6,884 nt of DNA from Oscillospiraceae bacterium. GTDB taxonomy: Bacteria; Bacillota; Clostridia; Oscillospirales; Ruminococcaceae. Position numbers and translations under genes: made by a program. The notes beneath the pieces are model-generated. The model was not told the DNA's origin, did not search any database, and was given only the letters and a program-made list of their open reading frames with translations. Location: the NCBI GenBank assembly GCA_018380115.1, contig JAGZUF010000042.1, positions 1-6,884 on the forward strand, in the 5' to 3' direction. This document shows positions 1-5,668 of this stretch, in pieces. The number at the start of each line of letters is the position of its first letter. Within the stretch, counting starts at the first letter, position 1.

Positions 1-378
1 GACGAAGCGCGCGGCAACAAAATGCAGAACGCGGTCACGGCGGAGATCGTTAAAGGAAGGGTCGCGCCGGGCGAGCTGATCCTTGCGGACCTTTCGGACG
101 AAAAAGCCTGTGCGGATTACCGCAGCTACGGCCTGCGGTGCTGGCCCGCCAGGAAAGGGCCGGGCAGCCGTGAGCTGGGCGTGCGGTGGCTGCAAGGCCT
201 AAACGCCATTGTGATCGACCCGGTAAAATGCCCGTGTGTGCTGCAGGAGTTCCTGGAATGGGAGTACGAGGTAGCGCCGGACGGCACGGTGCTGGGGACT
301 TTGATGGACGCAAACGACCACGGTATCGACGCGGCGCGGTATGCCTGCAGCCGCATCTGGCAGCGCAAAGGAGCGTGA
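1..378 (+). CDS. terL: Terminase large subunit, C-terminal part (partial, 5' end outside window)
   Basis: This is the last 125 codons of the packaging motor's large subunit; the frame is open from base 1, so the gene begins upstream. The visible part corresponds to the C-terminal RNase H-like nuclease domain, which cuts concatemeric phage DNA during packaging; the ATPase domain would lie outside the window. Seen directly: an ADLSDEK segment (visible residues 29-35), a KGPGS turn followed by a WLQ helix, a VIDPVKCP strand, and a terminal DANDHGIDAARYA block (103-115). Its aspartates and histidine fit the last metal-binding motif of PBSX/SPP1-type terminases. An AAAGGAG ribosome binding site for the next gene is embedded in its last codons (367-373). 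Position immediately before the portal region supports the call. Headful (pac) or cos packaging cannot be told from this fragment. Confidence 0.88.
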   Translation, partial: DEARGNKMQNAVTAEIVKGRVAPGELILADLSDEKACADYRSYGLRCWPARKGPGSRELGVRWLQGLNAIVIDPVKCPCVLQEFLEWEYEVAPDGTVLGTLMDANDHGIDAARYACSRIWQRKGA

Positions 379-381
379 CAA

Positions 382-585
382 ATGAAGCTGAAGGACTGGC
401 TGCTGAAGAAGTACCTGCCCAGCTGGGCGGTGCTGGAATACGGCGACGCGCTGGAGGCGGCACAGAGGCGTGTACGGGAGCTGGAGGCGGAAAACCGGCA
501 GCTGCGGGCATACATCAACGGAGTGGAACGCGGGCTGCGGGCAAAGCAGCCGGAAATTTGGATCGAAAGGAGTGACGGCGGATGA
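382..585 (+). CDS. Small coiled-coil protein between terminase and portal
   Basis: A 67-residue protein that I do not recognise as a named family. It starts 3 bases after the terminase stop, with AAAGGAG (367-373) 8 bases upstream of the ATG, and its TGA overlaps the portal ATG (ATGA). This indicates a real, translationally coupled gene. Residues 1-20 form a basic, aromatic start (MKLKDWLLKKYLPSW). Residues about 22-53 are a continuous charged helix (ALEAAQRRVRELEAENRQLR) with heptad-like leucine spacing, so a short coiled coil that oligomerises or docks on a partner is likely. There is no membrane segment or catalytic motif. Small genes at this place in Firmicutes phages are common and usually uncharacterised. 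A role in packaging or portal assembly is only a guess from position. Confidence 0.72.
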   Translation: MKLKDWLLKKYLPSWAVLEYGDALEAAQRRVRELEAENRQLRAYINGVERGLRAKQPEIWIERSDGG

Positions 586-1994
586 ACGCAGTCGTAAGGG
601 CGCTGTTTGACGACGCCGCCATCACAGGGGCGCAGGCGGCGGGGCTGAAGGACACCAGCACAGCGGCTATGCGAGCGGCGGTGCGGGAGTGGTTCGAGCT
701 GTTCTTCATGCGTGAAGCGGTGAAGGGCAAGGACGAAGACCCGGCGCAGCGCATCCCCTACACCATCACCAACAAACTGACAAAGGCTTGTTTTGCGGAG
801 TACGATTCCAGCTTTACGGAAAACGGAACCGGAAAAACGGCGTGGCTGGACGGACAGCGCAGCCTCATCGACGCCGAAAAGCAGGACGTGCTGCAGTGGG
901 TCATGGTGGGCGGCGAAGGCTTTTTGAAACCTGCACCGGACGGCACGGGGCGGCTGGCCTACCATGTGGTAAGGCGCGACTGCTACAACGTACTGGCCCG
1001 CGGGCCCCGCGGCATCACGGACGTGCTGATGAGCGAGCGGAGCCGGGCGGGCTCCGACTGCTACACGCTGCTGGAACGCCGGACTGTAGATGGCAGCGGG
1101 TATCTGACCATCCGGTACAAGCTGTATGTGTCGGAAAACAGCAGCACACTGGGGCATGAGGTGCGGCTGGACAGCCTGCCGCAGTATGCGGCGCTGGCCC
1201 CGGAGCACACCTACAGCGTGCCCTTCGGCGGGCTGGGCATGACCTACATCCGTCTGCCGATGGCAAATAACGTGGACGGGAGCCCAGACGGCGTGAGCGT
1301 GTACGAGGGCGCGGTGCAGCTGATCCACAACATCTACAAAAACGAGTACCAGCTGGGGCGCGAGTTCGAGCTGGGACGCAGCCGGATCGTGGCGGGCTCG
1401 GATATGCTTATGACGCCGGGCCCGGAGGGCGGCGTGATGCGGCTGAAGGACGACGTGTTCGTCGGCCTGGACGGCGACGCCAGCGTGGGCATGACCATCT
1501 TCTCCCCCACGCTGCGGGATGAGAGCTTCGAGCGGCGCAAGCAGAGCTATTTAAAGGCGTGTGAGAATATCATCGGCCTGAAACGCGGTATATTGTCGGA
1601 CGTGGAGGCTGTGGAGCGCACGGCAAAGGAGATCAGCAGCAGCGAGGGTGACTACAGCCTGTCGATCATGGACCTGCAGCGGATGTGGTACGACGCACTG
1701 ATGGAGACGCTGCGCATCACGAACCTGTGGGGCCAGGCGCTGGGGCTGTGCGACGCCCAGGCGGTGGACCTTGAGCAGCTGCTGAGCGTGAGCTGGGGCA
1801 ACGGCGTTTTGTATGACGCAGACAAGGACTGGGCCGACACGCTTTCGATGGTGGAGGCCGGCCTGCTGAAACCTGAGCTGGCGCTGGCAAAAAAATACGA
1901 CCTGCCCTGTGAGACGCCGGAAGACCTTGCGGCCATCCGTGAAAAGTACATGCCGGAGATGGTCCAGCTGACCGCCCAGTCCGGGCTGAGGTGA
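582..1994 (+). CDS. Phage portal protein (SPP1 gp6 / A118-like family)
   Basis: Forms the dodecameric ring at the special capsid vertex through which DNA enters and leaves, and on which terminase docks. The 470 residues fit the usual 450-500 of SPP1/A118-type portals. Family-like features: an N-terminal helical part with a Trp/Phe-rich segment (about residues 30-50); a central stretch around 227-275 with GSPDGVSVYEGA followed by a long helix (YKNEYQLGREFELG) and a basic strand RSRIVAG; and a helix-rich region from about residue 323 (YLKACENIIGL), including ILSDVEAVERTAKEI and a following helix, that matches the conserved 'SDxxxxEKTATEI' pattern of A118 portals. The start is fixed by GAAAGGAG at 565-572 and the ATGA overlap with the upstream gene. 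It lies between the terminase and the minor capsid protein, the standard order. Confidence 0.88.
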   Translation: MNAVVRALFDDAAITGAQAAGLKDTSTAAMRAAVREWFELFFMREAVKGKDEDPAQRIPYTITNKLTKACFAEYDSSFTENGTGKTAWLDGQRSLIDAEKQDVLQWVMVGGEGFLKPAPDGTGRLAYHVVRRDCYNVLARGPRGITDVLMSERSRAGSDCYTLLERRTVDGSGYLTIRYKLYVSENSSTLGHEVRLDSLPQYAALAPEHTYSVPFGGLGMTYIRLPMANNVDGSPDGVSVYEGAVQLIHNIYKNEYQLGREFELGRSRIVAGSDMLMTPGPEGGVMRLKDDVFVGLDGDASVGMTIFSPTLRDESFERRKQSYLKACENIIGLKRGILSDVEAVERTAKEISSSEGDYSLSIMDLQRMWYDALMETLRITNLWGQALGLCDAQAVDLEQLLSVSWGNGVLYDADKDWADTLSMVEAGLLKPELALAKKYDLPCETPEDLAAIREKYMPEMVQLTAQSGLR

Positions 1995-1998
1995 CGTT

Positions 1999-3753
1999 AT
2001 GGCACTGACGCCGGATGAGATCGACGGGCTGCGGGAGCTGATCCTCGCTGTTTACGGCCCCGTCACGGAGGAGCTGCTGCGCGACCTGTGCCGGTGCATT
2101 ACCGCCGCCGGACAGATATCGTCCGGCGATGAATACAAGCTTCTGCTGGCAAAAAGCCTTGCCGGAGCGGACGATGTGATCGCGGACACGCTGCGCAGGC
2201 AGACAGACCTCACCGACGACGCGGTGGAGCAGCTGATGCGCTGGGCCGCGGAGAAGACCGCGCCGCTGGAGGAAAACGAAAGCCTGCGGAACATTGCCGA
2301 AGCCTATGTAAAGGTGACGCGCAAGGAAGTGGCCAACGTGCTGGGCCAGCTGGCCGCGGCAGATGTGGACGGCCAGGTGTATCCTATTAAAGATGTATAC
2401 CGGCGCACGATGGACTATGTGTTCCGGGAGGTCTCCAGCGGCGCGAAGACGCCGGAGGAAGCTGTGCGGCGTGCCACGCTGCGCTTGTGGCAGCGGGGCA
2501 TCCGCACCGTCGACCGCTCGGACGGGCGCACTTTTTCCGTAGAGTTCATGGCCCAGCGCGCCATTATGGCGAAGATGGGCGAAATGACCACGGCCATCAA
2601 CGAGAAGCATCACGACGACGGCGGGTGCGACGGTTGGGAGATCAGCGCGCACAGCGCCAGCGCGCCGGACCATGAGCCCTATCAGGGGCGGCAGTACAGC
2701 GATAAGGAATACAAGCGGCTGAACAGCCGCCTGCAGCGGCGCATCGGCACGCTGAGCTGCAAGCACATCGCCTGGCCCATCAAGCTGGGTGTGGACAGTC
2801 CCCAGTGGACGGATGAGCAGCTGGCGGAGATGGCGCGGGAAAACGCGAAGGGCATCACCTACGAGGGCCGCCACTACACCCAGTACGAAGCCACACAGCA
2901 GCAGAAGGCGCTGGAGAACAGCATCCGGCAGTGCAAGGACCGTATTGCCGCGGCGCAGGAGGAGGGCAAGCTGGGCAGCGGAGAGCTGCGCAGCAGCCGC
3001 ATCCTCCTGCGGCAGCTGAATGCGGAATACAAGCGGTTTTCGGCTGCGGCCGGGCTGCGCACCGCGCCGGAGCGGCTGCGGGCGGCGGGGCTGGGCCGGG
3101 CGCTGAGACCGGACGGCACGCTGGAAATGCCGCGTCCTGCGGGTACGCTCACAGGCAGCGGCGGCAAGCTGGATGTGGAAGAAGCCCGGAAAAGCTATTC
3201 CGCGTATCTTGACACCTTGACGGATGCGCCGGAAAAGAATATGGTATGGTTAAGGTATTTTACAGAAAAGAATCCCACTGAGTACATGGAGGACGGCACA
3301 CTGGATGCTCCGTTTGCGTATGACCCTGTGGAGGACCGTATCCTGTATAACCCCAGGCATCCGCAGTTTTCCACGACCGACTTTGAAATGGCAAACACAC
3401 ATGAGCTCGCGCACCGGACGGATGTACTGAATGCGCAGGGGTACAAAAACAAAGTATTTGTGGATGCGATTTCAGACGCTTCAAAAGCTGTTCTGGATAA
3501 CGCCGAGGGATTTCAGCGTGTAGCGCAGGCAGTACGCAGCGATTTGATGAAAGACATCCTCAGCGCGCTCAGCTCCGGGCGGCTTGACACAGGTTTCGGG
3601 CACAAGGCTGAATACTGGGCAAAAAATTCAGAAGCCGTCCCGTTGGAGATATTTGCGGAACTCTTTACGATGGAAACACGGAATGATTCGGACCTGTTCT
3701 TCGTTAAGAAGCTCTTCCCCGGCCTGTGGAAAGAATACCAGAAACTGTTTTAG
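1999..3753 (+). CDS. Minor capsid protein (Phage_min_cap2/MuF-like) fused to a C-terminal zincin-like metallopeptidase domain
   Basis: A 584-residue two-part protein. Residues 1 to about 367 look like the phage minor capsid protein 2 family (MuF-related, SPP1 gp7 type), which binds the portal inside the procapsid and can be packaged or ejected with DNA. Diagnostic segments are the helical N-terminus, ISAHSASAPDHEPYQG (215-230), SCKHIAWPIKLG (253-264), and a terminal AAGLRTAPERLRAAGLGR block where relatives normally end. A Gly/Pro-rich linker (about 368-392) leads to an added domain, about 393-584. That domain carries HELAH (468-472), a HExxH zinc motif, then Y539 and EIFAELF (550-556), where E550 would be the third zinc ligand and E469 the general base. 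This resembles the catalytic layout of anthrax lethal factor. GC falls from about 70% to about 51% (hand count) at the domain border, suggesting domain acquisition. Likely a MuF-type polymorphic effector; a structural or maturation protease role is the alternative. GAGGTGA (1988-1994) serves as ribosome binding site. Confidence 0.83.
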   Translation: MALTPDEIDGLRELILAVYGPVTEELLRDLCRCITAAGQISSGDEYKLLLAKSLAGADDVIADTLRRQTDLTDDAVEQLMRWAAEKTAPLEENESLRNIAEAYVKVTRKEVANVLGQLAAADVDGQVYPIKDVYRRTMDYVFREVSSGAKTPEEAVRRATLRLWQRGIRTVDRSDGRTFSVEFMAQRAIMAKMGEMTTAINEKHHDDGGCDGWEISAHSASAPDHEPYQGRQYSDKEYKRLNSRLQRRIGTLSCKHIAWPIKLGVDSPQWTDEQLAEMARENAKGITYEGRHYTQYEATQQQKALENSIRQCKDRIAAAQEEGKLGSGELRSSRILLRQLNAEYKRFSAAAGLRTAPERLRAAGLGRALRPDGTLEMPRPAGTLTGSGGKLDVEEARKSYSAYLDTLTDAPEKNMVWLRYFTEKNPTEYMEDGTLDAPFAYDPVEDRILYNPRHPQFSTTDFEMANTHELAHRTDVLNAQGYKNKVFVDAISDASKAVLDNAEGFQRVAQAVRSDLMKDILSALSSGRLDTGFGHKAEYWAKNSEAVPLEIFAELFTMETRNDSDLFFVKKLFPGLWKEYQKLF

Positions 3754-3757
3754 GAGG
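3752..3757 (+). promoter_or_regulatory. Consensus ribosome binding site overlapping the stop of the fusion gene
   Basis: AGGAGG begins inside the TAG stop codon of the minor capsid fusion gene and lies 8 bases before the ATG at 3766. It fixes the first of two in-frame ATGs (3766 and 3772) as the start of the 97-residue gene. It also implies tight translational coupling of the two genes, as expected where a protective partner must be made together with a toxic domain. Confidence 0.8.
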
Positions 3758-3765
3758 TATGTGTC

Positions 3766-4059
3766 ATGCCTATGCCCATTACACCGGAGCTTGCAGCCTT
3801 CATGAGGTCGCTTGGGTACGACCAGCTTCGCCAGGCGTACAAGGAAAAATACGGGAAACCATATCCAATGTTCTGTCTGAGCGAGACAAAGATAAGCGGC
3901 GCTGAATATATGGAAGAACTGCGCGCACAATTCCCCGGTGAAGATCTGGATGAACTCATTGAACGATACACCGACCACAGGAGCGAGGAAGAAAAGCGCG
4001 CGGAGCTGGACGCTCTGGTGGATGAGCTGGTGCGCCGGCAAAACCGGCACGCGCCCTGA
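3766..4059 (+). CDS. Uncharacterised 97-aa protein; candidate immunity partner of the zincin-like domain
   Basis: I do not recognise a family. The protein is small, soluble and moderately acidic (about 20 Asp/Glu against 14 Lys/Arg). The N-terminal half is mixed, with MPMPITPELAAFMRSLGY, a basic-aromatic turn KYGKPYP (28-34) and a single cysteine, C37. The C-terminal half is helical and highly charged (about 46-92, including SEEEKRAELDALVDELV). It has no signal peptide, membrane segment or catalytic motif. It starts 12 bases after the fusion gene, with an AGGAGG that overlaps that gene's stop, and is followed by an intrinsic terminator. It shares the low GC (about 53%) of the preceding toxin-like domain and differs from the flanking head genes. 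Size, acidity, position and composition fit an immunity protein for a polymorphic toxin. This is inference; a small structural accessory protein is the alternative. Confidence 0.8.
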   Translation: MPMPITPELAAFMRSLGYDQLRQAYKEKYGKPYPMFCLSETKISGAEYMEELRAQFPGEDLDELIERYTDHRSEEEKRAELDALVDELVRRQNRHAP

Positions 4060-4062
4060 CCT

Positions 4063-4086
4063 GCGTTTAAACGTCCGTTTAAGCGC
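4063..4086 (+). repeat. Inverted repeat with 11-bp stem (GTTTAAAC-containing hairpin)
   Basis: The left arm 4063-4073 and right arm 4076-4086 pair along 11 bases, with one G-U wobble in RNA and a two-base spacer (effectively a tetraloop). It begins 3 bases after the stop of the 97-aa gene. The CGTTTAA core occurs at 4064-4070 and 4076-4082, and a variant CCTTTAA at 4086-4092. It has no T-tract of its own, so it is not a complete terminator. It could protect the 3' end of the transcript, assist the terminator just downstream, or be a protein-binding or recombination site. Confidence 0.6.
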
Positions 4087-4102
4087 CTTTAAATGATAGC
4101 TG

Positions 4103-4131
4103 AAGGACCCCTTCACGGGGGTCCTTTTGTT
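4103..4131 (+). terminator. Rho-independent terminator after the toxin-like cassette
   Basis: A perfect 9-bp stem (AAGGACCCC at 4103-4111 and GGGGTCCTT at 4118-4126) encloses a 6-base loop and runs into a T-rich tail, TTTTGTT (4125-4131). It sits in the only intergenic space of more than 100 bases in the window, between the 97-aa gene and the scaffold gene. It should reduce or stop read-through from terminase, portal and toxin-like genes into scaffold and capsid genes unless antitermination operates. Confidence 0.85.
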
Positions 4132-4132
4132 A

Positions 4133-4172
4133 TGCACATATATATTGTATTCAAAAGGAAGGAGATCGAAAC
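4133..4172 (+). promoter_or_regulatory. AT-rich scaffold leader with strong ribosome binding site; possible weak promoter
   Basis: After the terminator comes a short AT-rich run (4136-4155) in otherwise GC-rich DNA, with TATATT (4141-4146) as a possible -10 element. No good -35 sequence is present at normal spacing because the terminator stem occupies that place, so a promoter is only a weak suggestion. The ribosome binding site AAGGAAGGAG (4155-4164) lies 8 bases before the ATG at 4173 and is clear. High expression of scaffold and capsid proteins would fit an independent start here. Confidence 0.3.
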
Positions 4173-4739
4173 ATGGCACTGGAATTTGCCAAAGAGCTGC
4201 TGGGTGACGCCTACACCGGGGAGCTGGAAGAAAAGCTAGAGGCAAAAATCAACGAGCTGTATGCGCCAAAGGCGGACCTGGATGCAGCATCGGCGCGTGC
4301 CGACGGCCTGCAGGAGCAGCTGAACGCCGCCAACGAGGCCATCGGTAAGTTTGAAGGGCTGGACGCGGAGCAGGTAAAGGCGCAGATCGCGGACTACAAG
4401 CAGCGCGCGGAGGCGGCGGAAAAGGACCGGGACGAAAAGCTGGCGGCCGCTGCGTTTGACGCGAAGATCGACAAGGCGCTGGCAGACGCAAAAGCGCACA
4501 ACCCGAAGCTGGCGCGCGGCGCGCTGGACCTTGACGCTCTGCGGTCCAGTAAAAATCAGGACGCGGACATCGCGGCAGCCATCGCGGCCGTGCAGAAAAG
4601 CGATGCATACCTGTTCGGACCGGCGGCAGCGGAACCCGCGCCCGCATCCGGCACCGGGACCTCTGCTGTGCCGGGCACGGCAAAGTATACTGCCGACGAA
4701 ATCGCCATGCGCAAGGCTGCGGATCTGCCCGTGGACTGA
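4173..4739 (+). CDS. Phage scaffold protein (GP20-like minor structural protein)
   Basis: Guides assembly of the major capsid protein into the procapsid and then leaves the shell. The 188 residues fit Phage_GP20-type scaffolds. Seen directly: a start helix MALEFAKELLGDAY; a long, Ala/Glu/Lys-rich coiled coil (about residues 15-95, with LQEQLNAANEAI and DYKQRAEAAEKDRDEKL); an NPKLARGALDLDAL segment from residue 110 typical of the family's C-terminal half; and an Ala/Pro/Gly/Thr-rich linker (about 150-168) before a short basic-acidic tail that would contact the capsid protein. It lies directly before the major capsid gene, the usual place. The start is supported by AAGGAAGGAG 8 bases upstream. 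GC is back to about 65%, unlike the preceding cassette. Confidence 0.87.
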   Translation: MALEFAKELLGDAYTGELEEKLEAKINELYAPKADLDAASARADGLQEQLNAANEAIGKFEGLDAEQVKAQIADYKQRAEAAEKDRDEKLAAAAFDAKIDKALADAKAHNPKLARGALDLDALRSSKNQDADIAAAIAAVQKSDAYLFGPAAAEPAPASGTGTSAVPGTAKYTADEIAMRKAADLPVD

Positions 4740-4778
4740 CCGCATCACACCACACAAAGAAAGGAAAGGTAAACCAAT

Positions 4779-5663
4779 ATGGCAAACAACATTGCACTGG
4801 CAAAAACCTTCGTCCCCATCCTGGACGAAATCTACAAGCTGGCGTCGCTGACCAGCAAGCTGGACGGCGCTGCGGAGCTGGCACGGCAGGGCGCGAACGC
4901 CAATGAGCTGATCGTGCCCATGCTGAGCATGCAGGGGCTGGGCGACTACAGCCGCAACGACGGGTACGTCAAGGGCGACGTCACCATGACCAACGAGACC
5001 ATAAAGTGCAACTACGACCGCGGCCGCAAGTTCTATGTGGACGCGCTGGACAATGAGGAGACCGCGAAAGTGGCCTTTTCCCGCCTGGCCGGCGAGTTCA
5101 TCCGCACGAAGGTGGTGCCGGAGCTGGACGCTTTCCGATTCGCGTCCTACGCGGGCAAGAGCGGCATTTCCAAGGCCGCCGCAGCCGATCTGCCGGACGG
5201 CGCTTCGGTGCTGGCGGCGCTGCGTGTGGCCGTCACGAAGATGGACGAAGATGAGGTTCCCACGGAAAACCGCCACCTGTTCATCACACCGACGCTGGAC
5301 GGCATGATCGCAGACCTGGACACCACGAAGAGCCGTGCAATCCTGGAGCGCTTCGCCACAAAGACGCTGGTGCCGCAGACCCGGTTCTACACGGCCATCG
5401 ACCTGCTGGACGGCAAGACCGGCGGCGAAGAGGCGGGCGGCTTCAAAAAGGCCGACGGCGCGAAGAATATCAACTTCATGGTGATCCACCCCTCGGCGCT
5501 GATCCAGTTCCAGAAACACACAGTGCCCAAAATCAAAGGGCCGGAGGACGACCTGGACGGCGACCGCCACATGTTCGGCTACCGCACTGTGGGCATCGCG
5601 GACGTGTACGCCAACAAGCTGGCGGGCATCTACATGCATAACGCGGCGGAAGCAGGAGGCTGA
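4779..5663 (+). CDS. Major capsid protein (HK97 fold, A118 Cps-like)
   Basis: Shell-forming protein of the phage head, 294 residues, close to the roughly 300 of A118/SPP1-type capsid proteins. There is no N-terminal delta domain of the HK97 type, consistent with the separate scaffold gene just upstream. Family-like features: an N-terminal MANNIALAKTFVPILDEIYK helix, the LDG...ANANELIVPML segment, a strand-rich E-loop-like region (VKGDVTMTNETIKCNYDRGRKF), a spine helix (ETAKVAFSRLAGEFIRTKVVPELDAFRF), an A-domain part with LFITPTLDGMI, and a C-terminal INFMVIHPSALIQFQKHTVPKI strand followed by the GYRTVGIADVYANK finish. The start is supported by AAGGAAAGG (4761-4769), 9 bases upstream of the ATG. 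A 39-base gap separates it from the scaffold gene. Confidence 0.9.
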   Translation: MANNIALAKTFVPILDEIYKLASLTSKLDGAAELARQGANANELIVPMLSMQGLGDYSRNDGYVKGDVTMTNETIKCNYDRGRKFYVDALDNEETAKVAFSRLAGEFIRTKVVPELDAFRFASYAGKSGISKAAAADLPDGASVLAALRVAVTKMDEDEVPTENRHLFITPTLDGMIADLDTTKSRAILERFATKTLVPQTRFYTAIDLLDGKTGGEEAGGFKKADGAKNINFMVIHPSALIQFQKHTVPKIKGPEDDLDGDRHMFGYRTVGIADVYANKLAGIYMHNAAEAGG

Positions 5664-5668
5664 GAACG

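Larger units (their letters stand above)
3172..4059 (+). other. Low-GC effector/partner cassette inside the head operon
   Basis: Hand counts give about 70% GC in 2881-3180, about 51% in 3181-3720, about 53% in 3781-4020 and about 65% in 4381-4620. The low-GC block coincides with the metallopeptidase-like C-terminal domain of the minor capsid protein plus the small gene behind it, and it ends just before the hairpin and terminator at 4063-4131. The exact left edge is uncertain by some tens of bases; the sharpest change lies in the Gly-rich linker around 3150-3180. The match of composition, domain and gene boundaries suggests that toxin tip and partner gene move as one unit. No direct repeats or integrase-like genes mark the edges, so homologous recombination within the conserved capsid part is the likely exchange route. 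Confidence 0.6.

Noticed and set aside
126..1328. 400-codon open frame on the minus strand
   Set aside because: It overlaps the terminase end, the small coiled-coil gene and the portal gene, shows no recognisable domain and breaks the single-strand operon layout. Treated as a shadow.
1717..2874. 385-codon open frame on the minus strand
   Set aside because: Antisense to the portal and minor capsid genes, with a compositionally odd Arg/Ala/Pro-rich translation and no motif. Shadow of the coding frame.
4127..4153. Full sigma-A promoter using TTGTTA at 4127-4132
   Set aside because: The only -10 candidate at this distance (TATTCA, 4148-4153) matches poorly and spacing is 15 bases. The TTGTTA is part of the terminator tail. 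Only a weak promoter possibility is kept.
3628..4245. 205-codon minus-strand frame covering the partner gene and terminator
   Set aside because: It would run through the terminator hairpin and antisense to the 97-aa gene, which has a consensus ribosome binding site and family-typical placement. The translation shows no domain.
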